Assembly: GCA_030248195.1 (NCBI GenBank)
Contig: JASAND010027672.1
Location: forward strand, 62,001 to 126,000
Source: Trissonchulus latispiculum
Lineage: Eukaryota; Nematoda; Enoplea; Enoplida; Ironidae
Direction: 5' to 3'
Length of the DNA: 64,000 nucleotides
Position 1 is the first letter of the stretch; each line of letters opens with the position of its first letter. Positions 54,941 through 64,000 of the stretch are shown here, in pieces. The translations under genes and the position numbers were made by a program. The notes beneath the pieces were generated by a model. The model was not told where the DNA came from. It did not search any database and saw only the letters and a list, made by a program, of their open reading frames with translations.

Positions 54941-55339
54941 TCTTGATTTCTGTACTTTTAAACTGTTGCTGCTATTGGTTTTATGTAAGGTTTGTTGTTT
55001 GTTATTGTTTGTCTGTGAACTCAATTTGAAACATAGTTTCTTGTGTTTTTTACTGTGTTCGCACACTTTCTTAGAAAAACACTTAAAAACACACGAAATT
55101 AGTTTTTCTAATTACTTTGAAAGTTTTGAACTACGGAAGACTTCTGTTGAGAAACTTTAGTGCCTTCGGCGCACTAAGTGTTTTCCTTAATTGGTTCACA
55201 GCCTCCTCGACGTCCTATGTACCTTTAATACTATGGTTTGTACTGTTGTTCATTTTCTTTCGTAGTCCTCTACTAACTTATGCCTCAAATTTGCCACAAT
55301 AAGTTGATTTCTAAAAAGAAGTATAACTGCGTTAAATAA

Positions 55340-55910
55340 AGATTTTCCAATTTATGGCATCTTGTTATAGCATAAGTAGTAACCCCACTCCAACGTAAAC
55401 GTTCTTACTTAGTTGACTTTAATCTTGACGTTATAAAAGTCATCATTTGTCTGGGTCATATCGCGTTACAAATTTGAAGGCGACGTCTTCATTGATATAT
55501 TACCGTGAATTTTACAACACGATTACCCATTCTCCAGTGAAAGAATATTCTATTTTCCGTAAACACTTTTCAACAACAGAAAAGTACGTTTAAAAACTAA
55601 GTAAATCTATATTTCTACATCAACCTGAATTTTGTTTAAGCGTAAACTCGAATGGCATGAACAGATTTCTGCGTAATGAAAAATTACATAACCTTAAATT
55701 GGTGCAGTTAAGTATTTACTGAAATTTTTCAGAAATTACCTGTTTGTGTTAGTTTGCACTGTTTGAGAAATTTCAATTTTTTGGCAGCATGTTGGAGGTG
55801 CATAAACAAACATAAGTAGGGTCTTGCCCAGACATGTGCAGGAGGAGAAATTTTGAGAGGTTTTTCCGGTTTTTTGCCCAAAGCCAGTATATATACGGAA
55901 CGAGGGCAAA
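55340..55910. repeat. X-Y spacer, copy d
   Basis: Matches 36705-37290 almost unchanged, including the TATA-like box at 55888-55895. It begins abruptly at GATTTTCCAATTTATGGC. Confidence 0.65.
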
Positions 55911-56030
55911 ATGAACACTGGAAAGAAAGTGTAGAAGAAGCAATCTAAGTTTCTAAATGGACCTCTAAATTTACCGGATCTTTTACATATTACAGGTGGA
56001 CCTAACAATAAGCGGCGCAAATACAGTGTG
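55911..56030 (+). pseudogene. Family X exon 1, copy d, cut by an insertion
   Basis: Reads MNTGKKV then TAG, and resumes KKQSKFLNGPLNLPDLLH and NKRRKYSV. After AATACAGTGTG the sequence switches to unrelated DNA (TAAACTATTATTTTAAG). Confidence 0.7.
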
Positions 56031-56870
56031 TAAACTATTATTTTAAGACATTTCATTTTATTATAATTAGTCGTTTAGTTTTGTAATTCGTATTTTTATC
56101 CTTATGTTTAGTTAGTTAATTTGTGAATTTGTTTAAAGTCTAAATTAATTGTTTACTTTGAAATTAGTTAATTAGTATTTGACATAATCTTTGGCATTTA
56201 ATTGTTTTGGTTTTATTCTCTGAAAATGTTTTGGTTATGTTATTTTTTTGTGAGACTGTTGTTTTGACTATGAAGTTGATGTGGAGCGTTTTGTCTGTAG
56301 CTTAGTCAGTCTTGCATTAAACTCTGTTCTTGACAAGTGGCGCCCTTTTCTATTGCTTGCTGCCTTTTGCAAGACTGTTTCTCTTGAAGCGAGCTGGCCT
56401 TACAAGCCTTTGCTGCCGTTTTTTTCTGTCTGCTACCAGCATTGGAGCAAATTTCTGGATCCAAATTGCCCATGTACCAGTAATTTTTACGGTACAATTT
56501 CGATTATTCTGGAATAATTGAATTGTATCCCCTTTCCCAAAAGGGCTGAGAAGTGAGTTTTAATCTTATTTTTTTAAATTAGATCACTTTAGAAATGCCA
56601 GACGACGTCTCTGAAAGAGATTTGAGAGCTTTGGTTCGAGACCTACAAAAAGCTCAAGGTGACATAAATCGGCTTTCCCAAGAAGCCGAGCAAGCACGCC
56701 AGGCCCAAATCCAAGCTCAAGCACAGCTTAACGGTTTCCTTGCAAGCACCAGAGTGCAGTCATTGAACCCTGTGACCTTATCAGCCTTTAACGGCAGAAT
56801 AAACGAGAACTTTGACCACTTTGAGCACAAATCTGAAATCCGTTTTTTGATTCAGCATTTTGTTATATAG
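56031..56870 (+). mobile_element. LTR-retrotransposon 5' fragment with gag start
   Basis: The insertion begins TGTAAACTATTATTT and is followed by about 560 bp of LTR/leader-like DNA. An ATG at 56595 opens MPDDVSERDLRALVRDLQKA, a Gln/Ala-rich coiled coil (QEAEQARQAQIQAQAQL) and LSAFNGRINENFDHFEHK. A coiled coil followed by a F.G....F..F motif is typical of the start of a gypsy-type Gag. The frame stops at 56870 (HFVI), so matrix, nucleocapsid and pol are lost. No primer-binding site, second LTR or target duplication could be fixed. Confidence 0.55.
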
Positions 56871-57113
56871 CCCAGTAGATGTACGTAAGCTTATCTTTGG
56901 TTCCAATTGGTCCACCCTTAAAAACTTAAAAATTTGAAATTATAAAAATCTTATTACCAGTTAATCATTGTTATTGTTGGCTTATTAATATTGGCTTAGT
57001 TATATTAGAAATTAATCGAATACCGGTAATATTGAAATTGCTATTGTACAAAGAAATTTCTCTGTACAAAACAATAACAGTTTGGCTTAGCACACTTCAG
57101 TGAAATTTGATTT
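56871..57113. other. AT-rich DNA, no feature seen
   Basis: Lies between the gag fragment and the minus-strand exon; may be the 3' UTR of the latter. Confidence 0.3.
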
Positions 57114-57389
57114 TTACCTACGACCTAGACCAGAGGATCGCAGCAGATTTAGTCCCATGGCTGCCGCAAGGGCGGACCCAAACAGACCGTTGGACGGATT
57201 GGACAGACCCAGCAAGGTGGAAGGATGAAATCCGGATAAAAGAAACGGATTTGGAGGGATTAGCTGGGGTGGATATCCGGGCAGAAATCCCCCAGGGTGG
57301 CTTTCTGAGGAGGTCGGGGGAAGCAATGTTGAGGCAGTGGAGGTGACAGTAGGCATGGAGTTGACCGCACCGCCGTTCATGGAATAAGC
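57114..57389 (-). CDS. Proline/leucine-rich terminal exon of an unidentified gene
   Basis: Minus strand. After a strong acceptor (TTCTTTCTGTTTCAG|GCT) it encodes AYSMNGGAVNSMPTVTS, then PPTSSESHPGGFLPGYPPQL, NPFLLSGFHPSTLLGLS and LFGSALAAAMGLNLLRSSGL ending GLGRR then TAA (57114-57116). The composition resembles the disordered C-termini of transcription or chromatin regulators; that is inference from composition. It may be a genuine host exon or one captured with the flanking insertion. Upstream exons would lie at higher coordinates, but duplicated DNA starts at 57.85 kb. Confidence 0.4.
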   Translation of the reverse strand, partial: AYSMNGGAVNSMPTVTSTASTLLPPTSSESHPGGFLPGYPPQLIPPNPFLLSGFHPSTLLGLSNPSNGLFGSALAAAMGLNLLRSSGLGRR

Positions 57390-57793
57390 CTGAAACAGAA
57401 AGAAGAAAAGGGAATCAGTAAAATTAGTACTTAATGGAAATTAATTAACTTAACCTAAATAAGTATATACTTAACTTAAAGTACTTAACTTAAATTAATG
57501 GATCTTTCCCACTTTACCCCCTCCCCGTCCCAATGCTAAAATGTTTAAAATTTGTCCAACCGAGCAAAAATTTAATAGGGGTATGTTTTCGACCACGCTG
57601 AGACCAAATATCACATTTTTCGAATTCGCGAAATCAGATTTTTTCGAATCGTATGGAGGGACCAGGGAGAACCGAAAAATTTTTTGTAACGATTTTACCG
57701 AAAAGGTGCATATATATATAGGGAAGCAGGGTTTACTGGGTCGCTGAACACGAGTCTGGGAGTCCATTTTTCGATTCAGCTTTTTGTTATGTA

Positions 57794-57798
<5 letters not shown>
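57390..57798. other. Presumed intron upstream of the minus-strand exon
   Basis: Contains short AACTTAAA repeats and a moderately GC-rich stretch (57490-57770) open on both strands without a recognised product. Confidence 0.35.

Positions 57799-57849
<51 letters not shown>
57799..57849. repeat. TA microsatellite at the left edge of duplication A2
   Basis: A pure TA run after TTTTTGTTATGTACTTT. The same flank and TA run precede A3 at 62240. Confidence 0.9.
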
Positions 57850-57850
<1 letters not shown>

Positions 57851-60800
57851 ATATTTATGCGTTATAAATATACAGCTGTGTTGTGTTTCTGATTTTCTTT
57901 TAGCTCGGCGTCAGAAGCCAGTTTCTGATAATGCCACTGATCATGCTTCTACGTCTGAGCAGCCACAGTCTTCGGCCACTGCTGAATCTTTGAGTGTACA
58001 GCATTCGGATCCTGTCGTGTCAGGTTGCTCAGGTACTTTGATGAATGTTTTCGATTTAGGCAAAACAGGGACAAACTTGTAAATTTTCCGAACTGTTGTT
58101 GGTCTGTCGTCATTTTATTAAAACCAACAACCGCCAGGGTATTTTTCACAAGGTGGGTACCCGAAATTGACCCCCTCCCCCGAAAATGCCTCCCCCCGAA
58201 ATCGGGATTTTGCTTAGCCCAGGTACGGGATTTTTTGAGGAACCAAATTTTTGCCAATTAGGGAAAGTTTTAAATAGTTTTCGGCTTCCCAAAAATACCA
58301 TGTTTTGCTCATTTTTGCAAAAAAGATCTTTTCACCACCCCGAAAATTTCTACCTCCCCCGGCCCGGGCCCCCCGAAGCCATATTTCTCTAGTCTGTGCA
58401 ACCTGGAATATTCATTCGAAAATGTATGTATGTATGTTGTAAAGCTCAGCAACAAAAAATAGCTTTCTAATATTTTCTAAAGCATTTTTCGAAAACATGT
58501 TCGCACACACCGCCCCCTCCAGACCTGGAGGAGGGACCGCGCAGACTTACCCCTCCAGAAATGTTTGCCAATAAAAGCCGGGAAAATAGAGGTCGGATGG
58601 GAGAAATATCACGGGGAACCAGGGAAAATACTATGGAAGGAAATACGACACCAAACATGATTTTTGATTTTGAAATTTTATCGTTGCTGGTTTCGATGAT
58701 CTTGGAAATCCGTGGACATGAGTTGATTATGTTGCATTTCTTTCAAGTTAATTTTAATTGTTGGAATTTTACTGCATTTGTTTAGGTTCATCGCCATTGG
58801 CAACGACGGCGCCGCTTGATCAACCCGTGCTCACACAATCTGTGTCAAAATGATGCAACTGGAACCTCTACTTGGAGATGGAGAGTGTCTCCGTCGCTCA
58901 TCTCAGTCGCTATATGCTGATTTTAATATTTTTATCATTAAATGTGTGAGCGTTTTGGACATTTGCCTAGACGCCTAATGATATGTATTTTTATTACTGT
59001 TGCTGTATTGTTGTCTGTACAACTTCTGTGCTTTGTTTTTTAACTTTGTTAAAAACTTTGTTCTTTAACTTTGTTTTAAATAAATTTTTAAAATTACTGA
59101 GCATCAGGTAACATCTTCCCAAAATATGACCGTATTTGGATCATCCAATAACCCCCAATCCAACCAGCTCGTATTGAGGGGGGGATTGTGGAAAAGATCC
59201 AACTTGCTCAGGCTATCTGATGAGACCTGTGCTACACGCTATTAAAAGCACAATGCAAGCTAAGGCTAACTGACCAATTGTCACCTACACCCGGTCAGCT
59301 TACTAACCCATTGTGGGGTACTTAAGGTCAGCTTTCTGCGCAAAGAATTTTGACTTCAGTTAAAACGAGATTGGCTTGAGATTTAGTAAATTCTTGTGTT
59401 CTTCTTAGGTTGGATCATACGTGGACTGTCTATACTGTGGAATTCAGTGCTCAGAACCTGGGAAACTTGTCCAGCTCTGACTCCACAGGTCGGGTTACTG
59501 AGGATCCCGGATTTGATTTGAAGGATCGTTTGGGTAGTGTCAAGGACGCGCTGCTGCTGGTGGTGTTCTTTTTTGTTGGGCTACATGGAACGATAATTTC
59601 TATGTTGCTTTTTGGAGCTATGAACAGCGTAGCTCACTTTCCAGAGACGTCGACGTAGGTCCCTACTTAGAGCTAAGAATTCAGGCGTACGTGTGTACGA
59701 AAAATATTCATTAATCGCCGGCGTCCACGTGCCTAGCCTACGTACACCAGCGAAAAGCAAGCAAAAGGCGTGAGCGTAAACAATTGTCATAGACGCATAG
59801 TTTTAGCGAGGACACGTATTAAGGAATTGCAACAGAAAGGCGTCAGCTGAATGCCAACTAAGCTTTATGGTAAACAGATATGCGTGCATAAGGACGCCCT
59901 TTATTTCTGCCTTATTTTATGCGCTCTCCTTCTAATCAGCTTTTTGTTAAATCTGTTAGATGAGTTATCTATTAAAGCTGTTATAAACTTCAATTGCCTA
60001 AAAGTTGTTGACTGTCAGATGTTTATACTTTTTTCAGATTTTTATTAGACTTCGAGTTTAATTCTAAAGCCGGTTTCTACTTTCTAAGTTTTAAAAGTAC
60101 AATGTGCTTAAATTGTCTACATATAATATCAGAGTATCACTGCCCAACAAGTAAGGACTTCAATAAATACATTTTTCGAGGAACATTTTTAGATGGTTTA
60201 AGCAGGGGTCTGGAGCGCAAGTCCCCTGCTAGAAGCTAGAGCTTTTTAAAATGTGGCAGTTTTGTCCCATTATTATAAGAAAGCACAACAAGTTACATAT
60301 TCAGATTATATAAAATTAAAATGATACCTTAAAACTTACACACACCCCTTTTTGAAGTTGCTTAATGACCGTCTCAATTGTTACACTATTATTATTGCTG
60401 TGGGGTTTCTGAGATCTGATGAAGAACAGGTAATGGGTGGTTGGTACTAGACTTAGGTTTAGGTAAACTAGCTATTTCTGTATTTCTGTTCAGCATCAGT
60501 GATGGGCACCGGATATTTTTCATTTCGAGATATCCTCCTATTTTTGCGATGACGTATATCTGGTTGTCGCCTATTGAAAACTTCAGTTGAAAATGTTTCG
60601 AATTATCACTTAAAAGTTCAATTTTTCTGTAATACTTTTTAAGCTCCTGTCACACGCAGAAGAAGAACCAGTTGATCCACCACGCAGACAGCTATTCTGC
60701 AAGTAAACTATTGTCTAAATGGTAAAATAACGGACTAGAACTACTTGATGCTTGTTGTTGAAACTGTAATCCAACCAAAGCTCAAATTTTATGTTTTGTG

Positions 60801-62191
60801 TTTTAGGAGGAGAACTGGGTGAATGATTGGCTGCCGCTTGGGGAGATGAAGATTCGGAGGAGGTTGGCGGGGAGGTGGAGGAGGGTGGCGAGGAGATTGA
60901 CGAGGATGAAGGCGAGGAGGCGCCAAGAAATGACAGCCGGCGACATTTTTATGGTCTCCGTCCGAGAACTGAGATACAACGGGTCGTCGTTACAATGTAA
61001 GTACTAGGAATGATGTGGGGGAAACAAGGACCGAAAGAAGTTTTTGTTTTTCATTTTTATCCGATTGGGTAGAAAAATAAAAATGTTCCTGTTCTTTTGA
61101 CGGTGTTTAATCTGAAGGTAAGGTTTCTGAACTTTCCTGGGTGTTTTTCACCCGCACGCAGTAAGCTATGAGCTCAGCTTTCTACACACATTTTTGCACC
61201 AGAGCGTTTCGCTGTTGAGACTGAAGTAAGTCTGCTAAACTTTGAGTCTGCAACTATTTGCCATAGAGAAAAAACTGTAGTTTAAGGTTTATGAGATCAT
61301 GCACTTTAAGCTATAGCGACAGCGAGCATCACCCTACGAGATGAGCTGAGTCTTATTCGCCTGTTTTATTAGTCTGGGCGTCGTGTGGTACGCCTGAGCT
61401 CAAACGGAGGCTTGCAAATTCCTTTTCATTCAGTTTAATACGGAAATTCAGTGCGTTTACTGCCTGTCTGATGTTCCTGTTTGTATATATTCCATTGAGA
61501 TGTGGGTACCGGGGCCATTTGCCAATTTGGGGTTCAAATAAAAAATTTTAAATTCTGAAAATTTCAAACTTATCAATTATTTTAAGTGTACGTTGCCTAA
61601 ATTTAAATTTGTGAGAAAGTTAACGAATTGTAAAAATGTATTTTGGACATTCGAAATTACAACATTTTTCGTCAGAAATGTCAAACATTCAGCAAAATCT
61701 CGCTTAAGGTGGTGATTCCCTTTGGTCACATAAAGTTTGCACCATTATAACTCATTCATTACTTGGAGTTAAGAAGCCATTTTTATATCAAAATGTAGCT
61801 TGACATTTTCTCTTTTTAATGCATGCCACGAAACTAATGTTGCTTTTCTAAAATATTTTTAACACATTTTAGAAGAAGTATAATTTTCCAGAATTTTTGC
61901 AGACTCAAGTAAATTTTTTCGCGAGACATCGGTTATATCATTCGATACCTCCATCAAATAGCTGGGGACGATTTTTTATTTATTGTGAAATCGCTCTTCG
62001 TTATAGAGAAATAAGCTGAAATGTGTGCGTAACCTGGATTTTACCTACTTTTTCCAAATTTGTCAAGCGATTACTATAGCTAGAAAGCAGCAATCGGGGC
62101 AACTAAAAAATCGTCCCTGGGTATATTTGTGCAGAACACATTTGTTCAGTATCAGCCCTCCAACTTGCATGGTGAATGCTCCACAATCTTG
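57850..62191 (+). repeat. Duplication A2: near-identical copy of 38.67-43.00 kb
   Basis: Carries X exon 2 (57904-58032), X exon 3 (58786-58853), the 82-codon frame (59410-59658), Y exon 1 with the same frameshift (60807-60996) and the left part of the TTAA element (from 61708). X exon 1 is absent. Visible differences from A1 are a 12-bp indel near 58200, isolated substitutions and a rewritten stretch at about 61540-61640. It ends within the TTAA element at TCCACAATCTT. Confidence 0.9.
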
Positions 62192-62235
62192 TTGTTGCTG
62201 CTGTTGTTGCTCCACAATCTTCTTTTTGTTATGTA

Positions 62236-62239
<4 letters not shown>
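62192..62239. repeat. A2/A3 junction with TTG/TGC repeats
   Basis: GTTGTTGCTGCTGTTGTTG is followed by a second CTCCACAATCTT, a direct repeat of the A2 end, then CTTTTTGTTATGTACTTTT. Confidence 0.75.
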
Positions 62240-62316
<77 letters not shown>

Positions 62317-62391
62317 GATACACGTTATATATATATACATATATATATATATATAGATATATAGATATATATATATATATATATATATATT
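62240..62391. repeat. Long interrupted TA microsatellite
   Basis: About 150 bases of TA repeats with interruptions (GCAGATACACG, GATATATAG). It lies exactly before A3. Confidence 0.9.
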
Positions 62392-63590
62392 GATATTTAT
62401 GCGTTATAAATATACAGCTGTGTTGTGTTTCTGATTTTCTTTTAGCTCGGCGTCAGAAGCCAGTTTCTGATAATGCCACTGATCATGCTTCTACGTCTGA
62501 GCAGCCACAGTCTTCGGCCACTGCTGAATCTTTGAGTGTACAGCATTCGGATCCTGTCGTGTCAGGTTGCTCAGGTACTTTGATGAATGTTTTCGATTTA
62601 GGCAAAACAGGGACAAACTTGTAAATTTTCCGAACTGTTGTTGGTCTGTCGTCATTTTATTAAAACCAACAACCGCCAGGGTATTTTTCACAAGGTGGGT
62701 ACCCGAAATTGACCCCCTCCCCCGAAAATGCCTCCCCCCGAAATCGGGATTTTGCTTAGCCCAGGTACGGGATTTTTTGAGGAACCAAATTTTTGCCAAT
62801 TAGGGAAAGTTTTAAATAGTTTTCGGCTTTCCAAAAATACCATGTTTTGCTCATTTTTGCAAAAAAGATCTTTTCACCACCCCGAAAATTTCTACCTCCC
62901 CCGGCCCGGGCCCCCCGAAGCCATATTTCTCTAGTCTGTGCAACCTGGAATATTCATTCGAAAATGTATGTATGTATGTTGTAAAGCTCAGCAACAAAAA
63001 ATAGCTATTTTCTAAAGCATTTTTCGAAAACATGTTCGCACACACCGCCCCCTCCAGACCTGGAGGAGGGACCGCGCAGACTTACCCCTCCAGAAATGTT
63101 TGCCAATAAAAGCCGGGAAAATAGAGGTCGGATGGGAGAAATATCACGGGGAACCAGGGAAAATACTATGGAAGGAAATACGACACCAAACATGATTTTT
63201 GATTTTGAAATTTTATCGTTGCTGGTTTCGATGATCTTGGAAATCCGTGGACATGAGTTGATTATGTTGCATTTCTTTCAAGTTAATTTTAATTGTTGGA
63301 ATTTTACTGCATTTGTTTAGGTTCATCGCCATTGGCAACGACGGCGCCGCTTGATCAACCCGTGCTCACACAATCTGTGTCAAAATGATGCAACTGGAAC
63401 CTCCTCTTGGAGAAGAGAGTGTCTCCGTCGCTCATATCAGTCGCTATATGCTGACTTTAATATTTTTAACATTAAATCTGTGAGCGTTTTGGACATTTGC
63501 CCAGACGCCTAATGATGTGTATTTTTATTACTGTTGCTGTATTGTTGTCTGTACAACTTCTGTGCTTTGTTTTGCTGTAAACTTTTATAT
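62392..63590 (+). repeat. Duplication A3: third copy of X exons 2-3
   Basis: X exon 2 at 62446-62574 and exon 3 at 63321-63388 (stop 63386-63388). Nearly identical to A2 through exon 3, apart from a 7-bp deletion near 63004. After about 63400 it becomes visibly more divergent, and homology ends near 63570 (TTTGTTTTGCTGTAAAC). Confidence 0.85.
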
Positions 63591-64000
63591 ATGTTGAAAC
63601 ATCTGGGTCTAGAAGCGAGTGCGAGTACTCAGGGGCACTGCAGATCTGTGGACGATTGGTGGCTGGGGGTGTACGCCCCGCGAGGTAAGCGTACGAAGAA
63701 AGAACCAGCCAAACTGCAACCGTTTTCAAAAATCAAAAATTCCTGAGAGATTTTTGAAAAATATTTTTTAAAAATTTAGATATTTTTAAACATAAAATGG
63801 CCATTATATTCTGTATAATCGATGTATAAATGTATATATTTCAGTATTACATATAGTATATATAGTACAGCGTAGCTAGAAAAAATTTTACATTTCATGT
63901 TAACTGATTCGGCTGAATACAGACTTCGTTGATCTCTCTATATTTTCTGGTTTTAACCTTAGAAAATTCTTTTCCTATTTTTGCAATAAAAGAATTCCTA
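63591..64000. other. Unique right edge with a possible exon
   Basis: 63600-63683 reads ASASTQGHCRSVDDWWLGVY in one frame and ends at a strong donor, GCGAG|GTAAGCG (63684). It is only a candidate. 63740-64000 is AT-rich, with AATAAAAG near 63985. Confidence 0.3.

Noticed and set aside
54605..55066. 153-codon minus-strand frame opposite the ORF1-like fragment
   Set aside because: The plus-strand reading has the better motif (RPRPLLL); the minus frame looks like its shadow, helped by the palindrome.
62063..62393. Ile/Tyr repeat proteins on both strands
   Set aside because: Translation of the TA microsatellite.

Overview
This is eukaryotic, AT-rich, intron-containing genomic DNA, most likely from an invertebrate animal. 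One strand-minus exon resembles a nematode-type serpentine chemoreceptor, so a nematode is my best guess, held with low confidence. Only one host gene is securely identified: the last two coding exons of the DEAD-box RNA helicase DDX47 at the left edge (325-1056). Most of the remaining window is transposon-derived or multicopy sequence.

Layout. 1-1210: DDX47 3' end. 2.0-3.5 kb: a fold-back of a 16-base minisatellite holding a terminal-inverted-repeat (TIR) element. 5.2-13.3 kb: several copies of a short TIR family (starts CAAGAGTACATAATA, 7-bp target duplications), the receptor exon (9044-9452, minus) and a near-symmetrical 1.58-kb palindrome (10309-11893). 15.8-33.1 kb: dispersed repeat blocks and a multicopy coiled-coil gene family here named P (exons A, B, C), interrupted by a TTAA-flanked element (18989-20232), a nested fold-back (23529-24615), a frameshifted FLYWCH/MULE-type transposase relic behind a CAAGAG terminus (24761-25416) and a CCCACTTTGCA-rich TIR element (28993-29703).

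33.3-63.6 kb: a degenerate array of one compound unit. Each unit carries a three-exon gene X (basic N-terminal domain, then a Ser/Thr/Pro-rich tail) followed by a gene Y (acidic exon, then a short exon ending in SMHDIRRYYRKDYQE). The splice phases of X (1,1) and Y (0) agree across exons, but most copies carry stops or frameshifts. Copies are interrupted by a Merlin-like element (35149-36167), a TTAA-flanked element (42519-43500), an AACGTCTA-rich TIR element (49536-50307), a LINE reverse-transcriptase fragment (45485-46000, minus), an LTR/gag fragment (56031-56870) and a proline-rich minus-strand exon (57114-57389). About 4.3 kb of the unit (38.67-43.0 kb) is repeated almost unchanged at 57.85-62.19 kb, and its first 1.2 kb again at 62.39-63.59 kb, each later copy starting at a TA microsatellite.

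Because several insertions sit in repeats with an uninterrupted sister copy in the same window, target duplications and empty sites can be read directly. No tRNA, rRNA or CRISPR array was seen. Genes X, Y, P and Z are unrecognised; their functions are not claimed.
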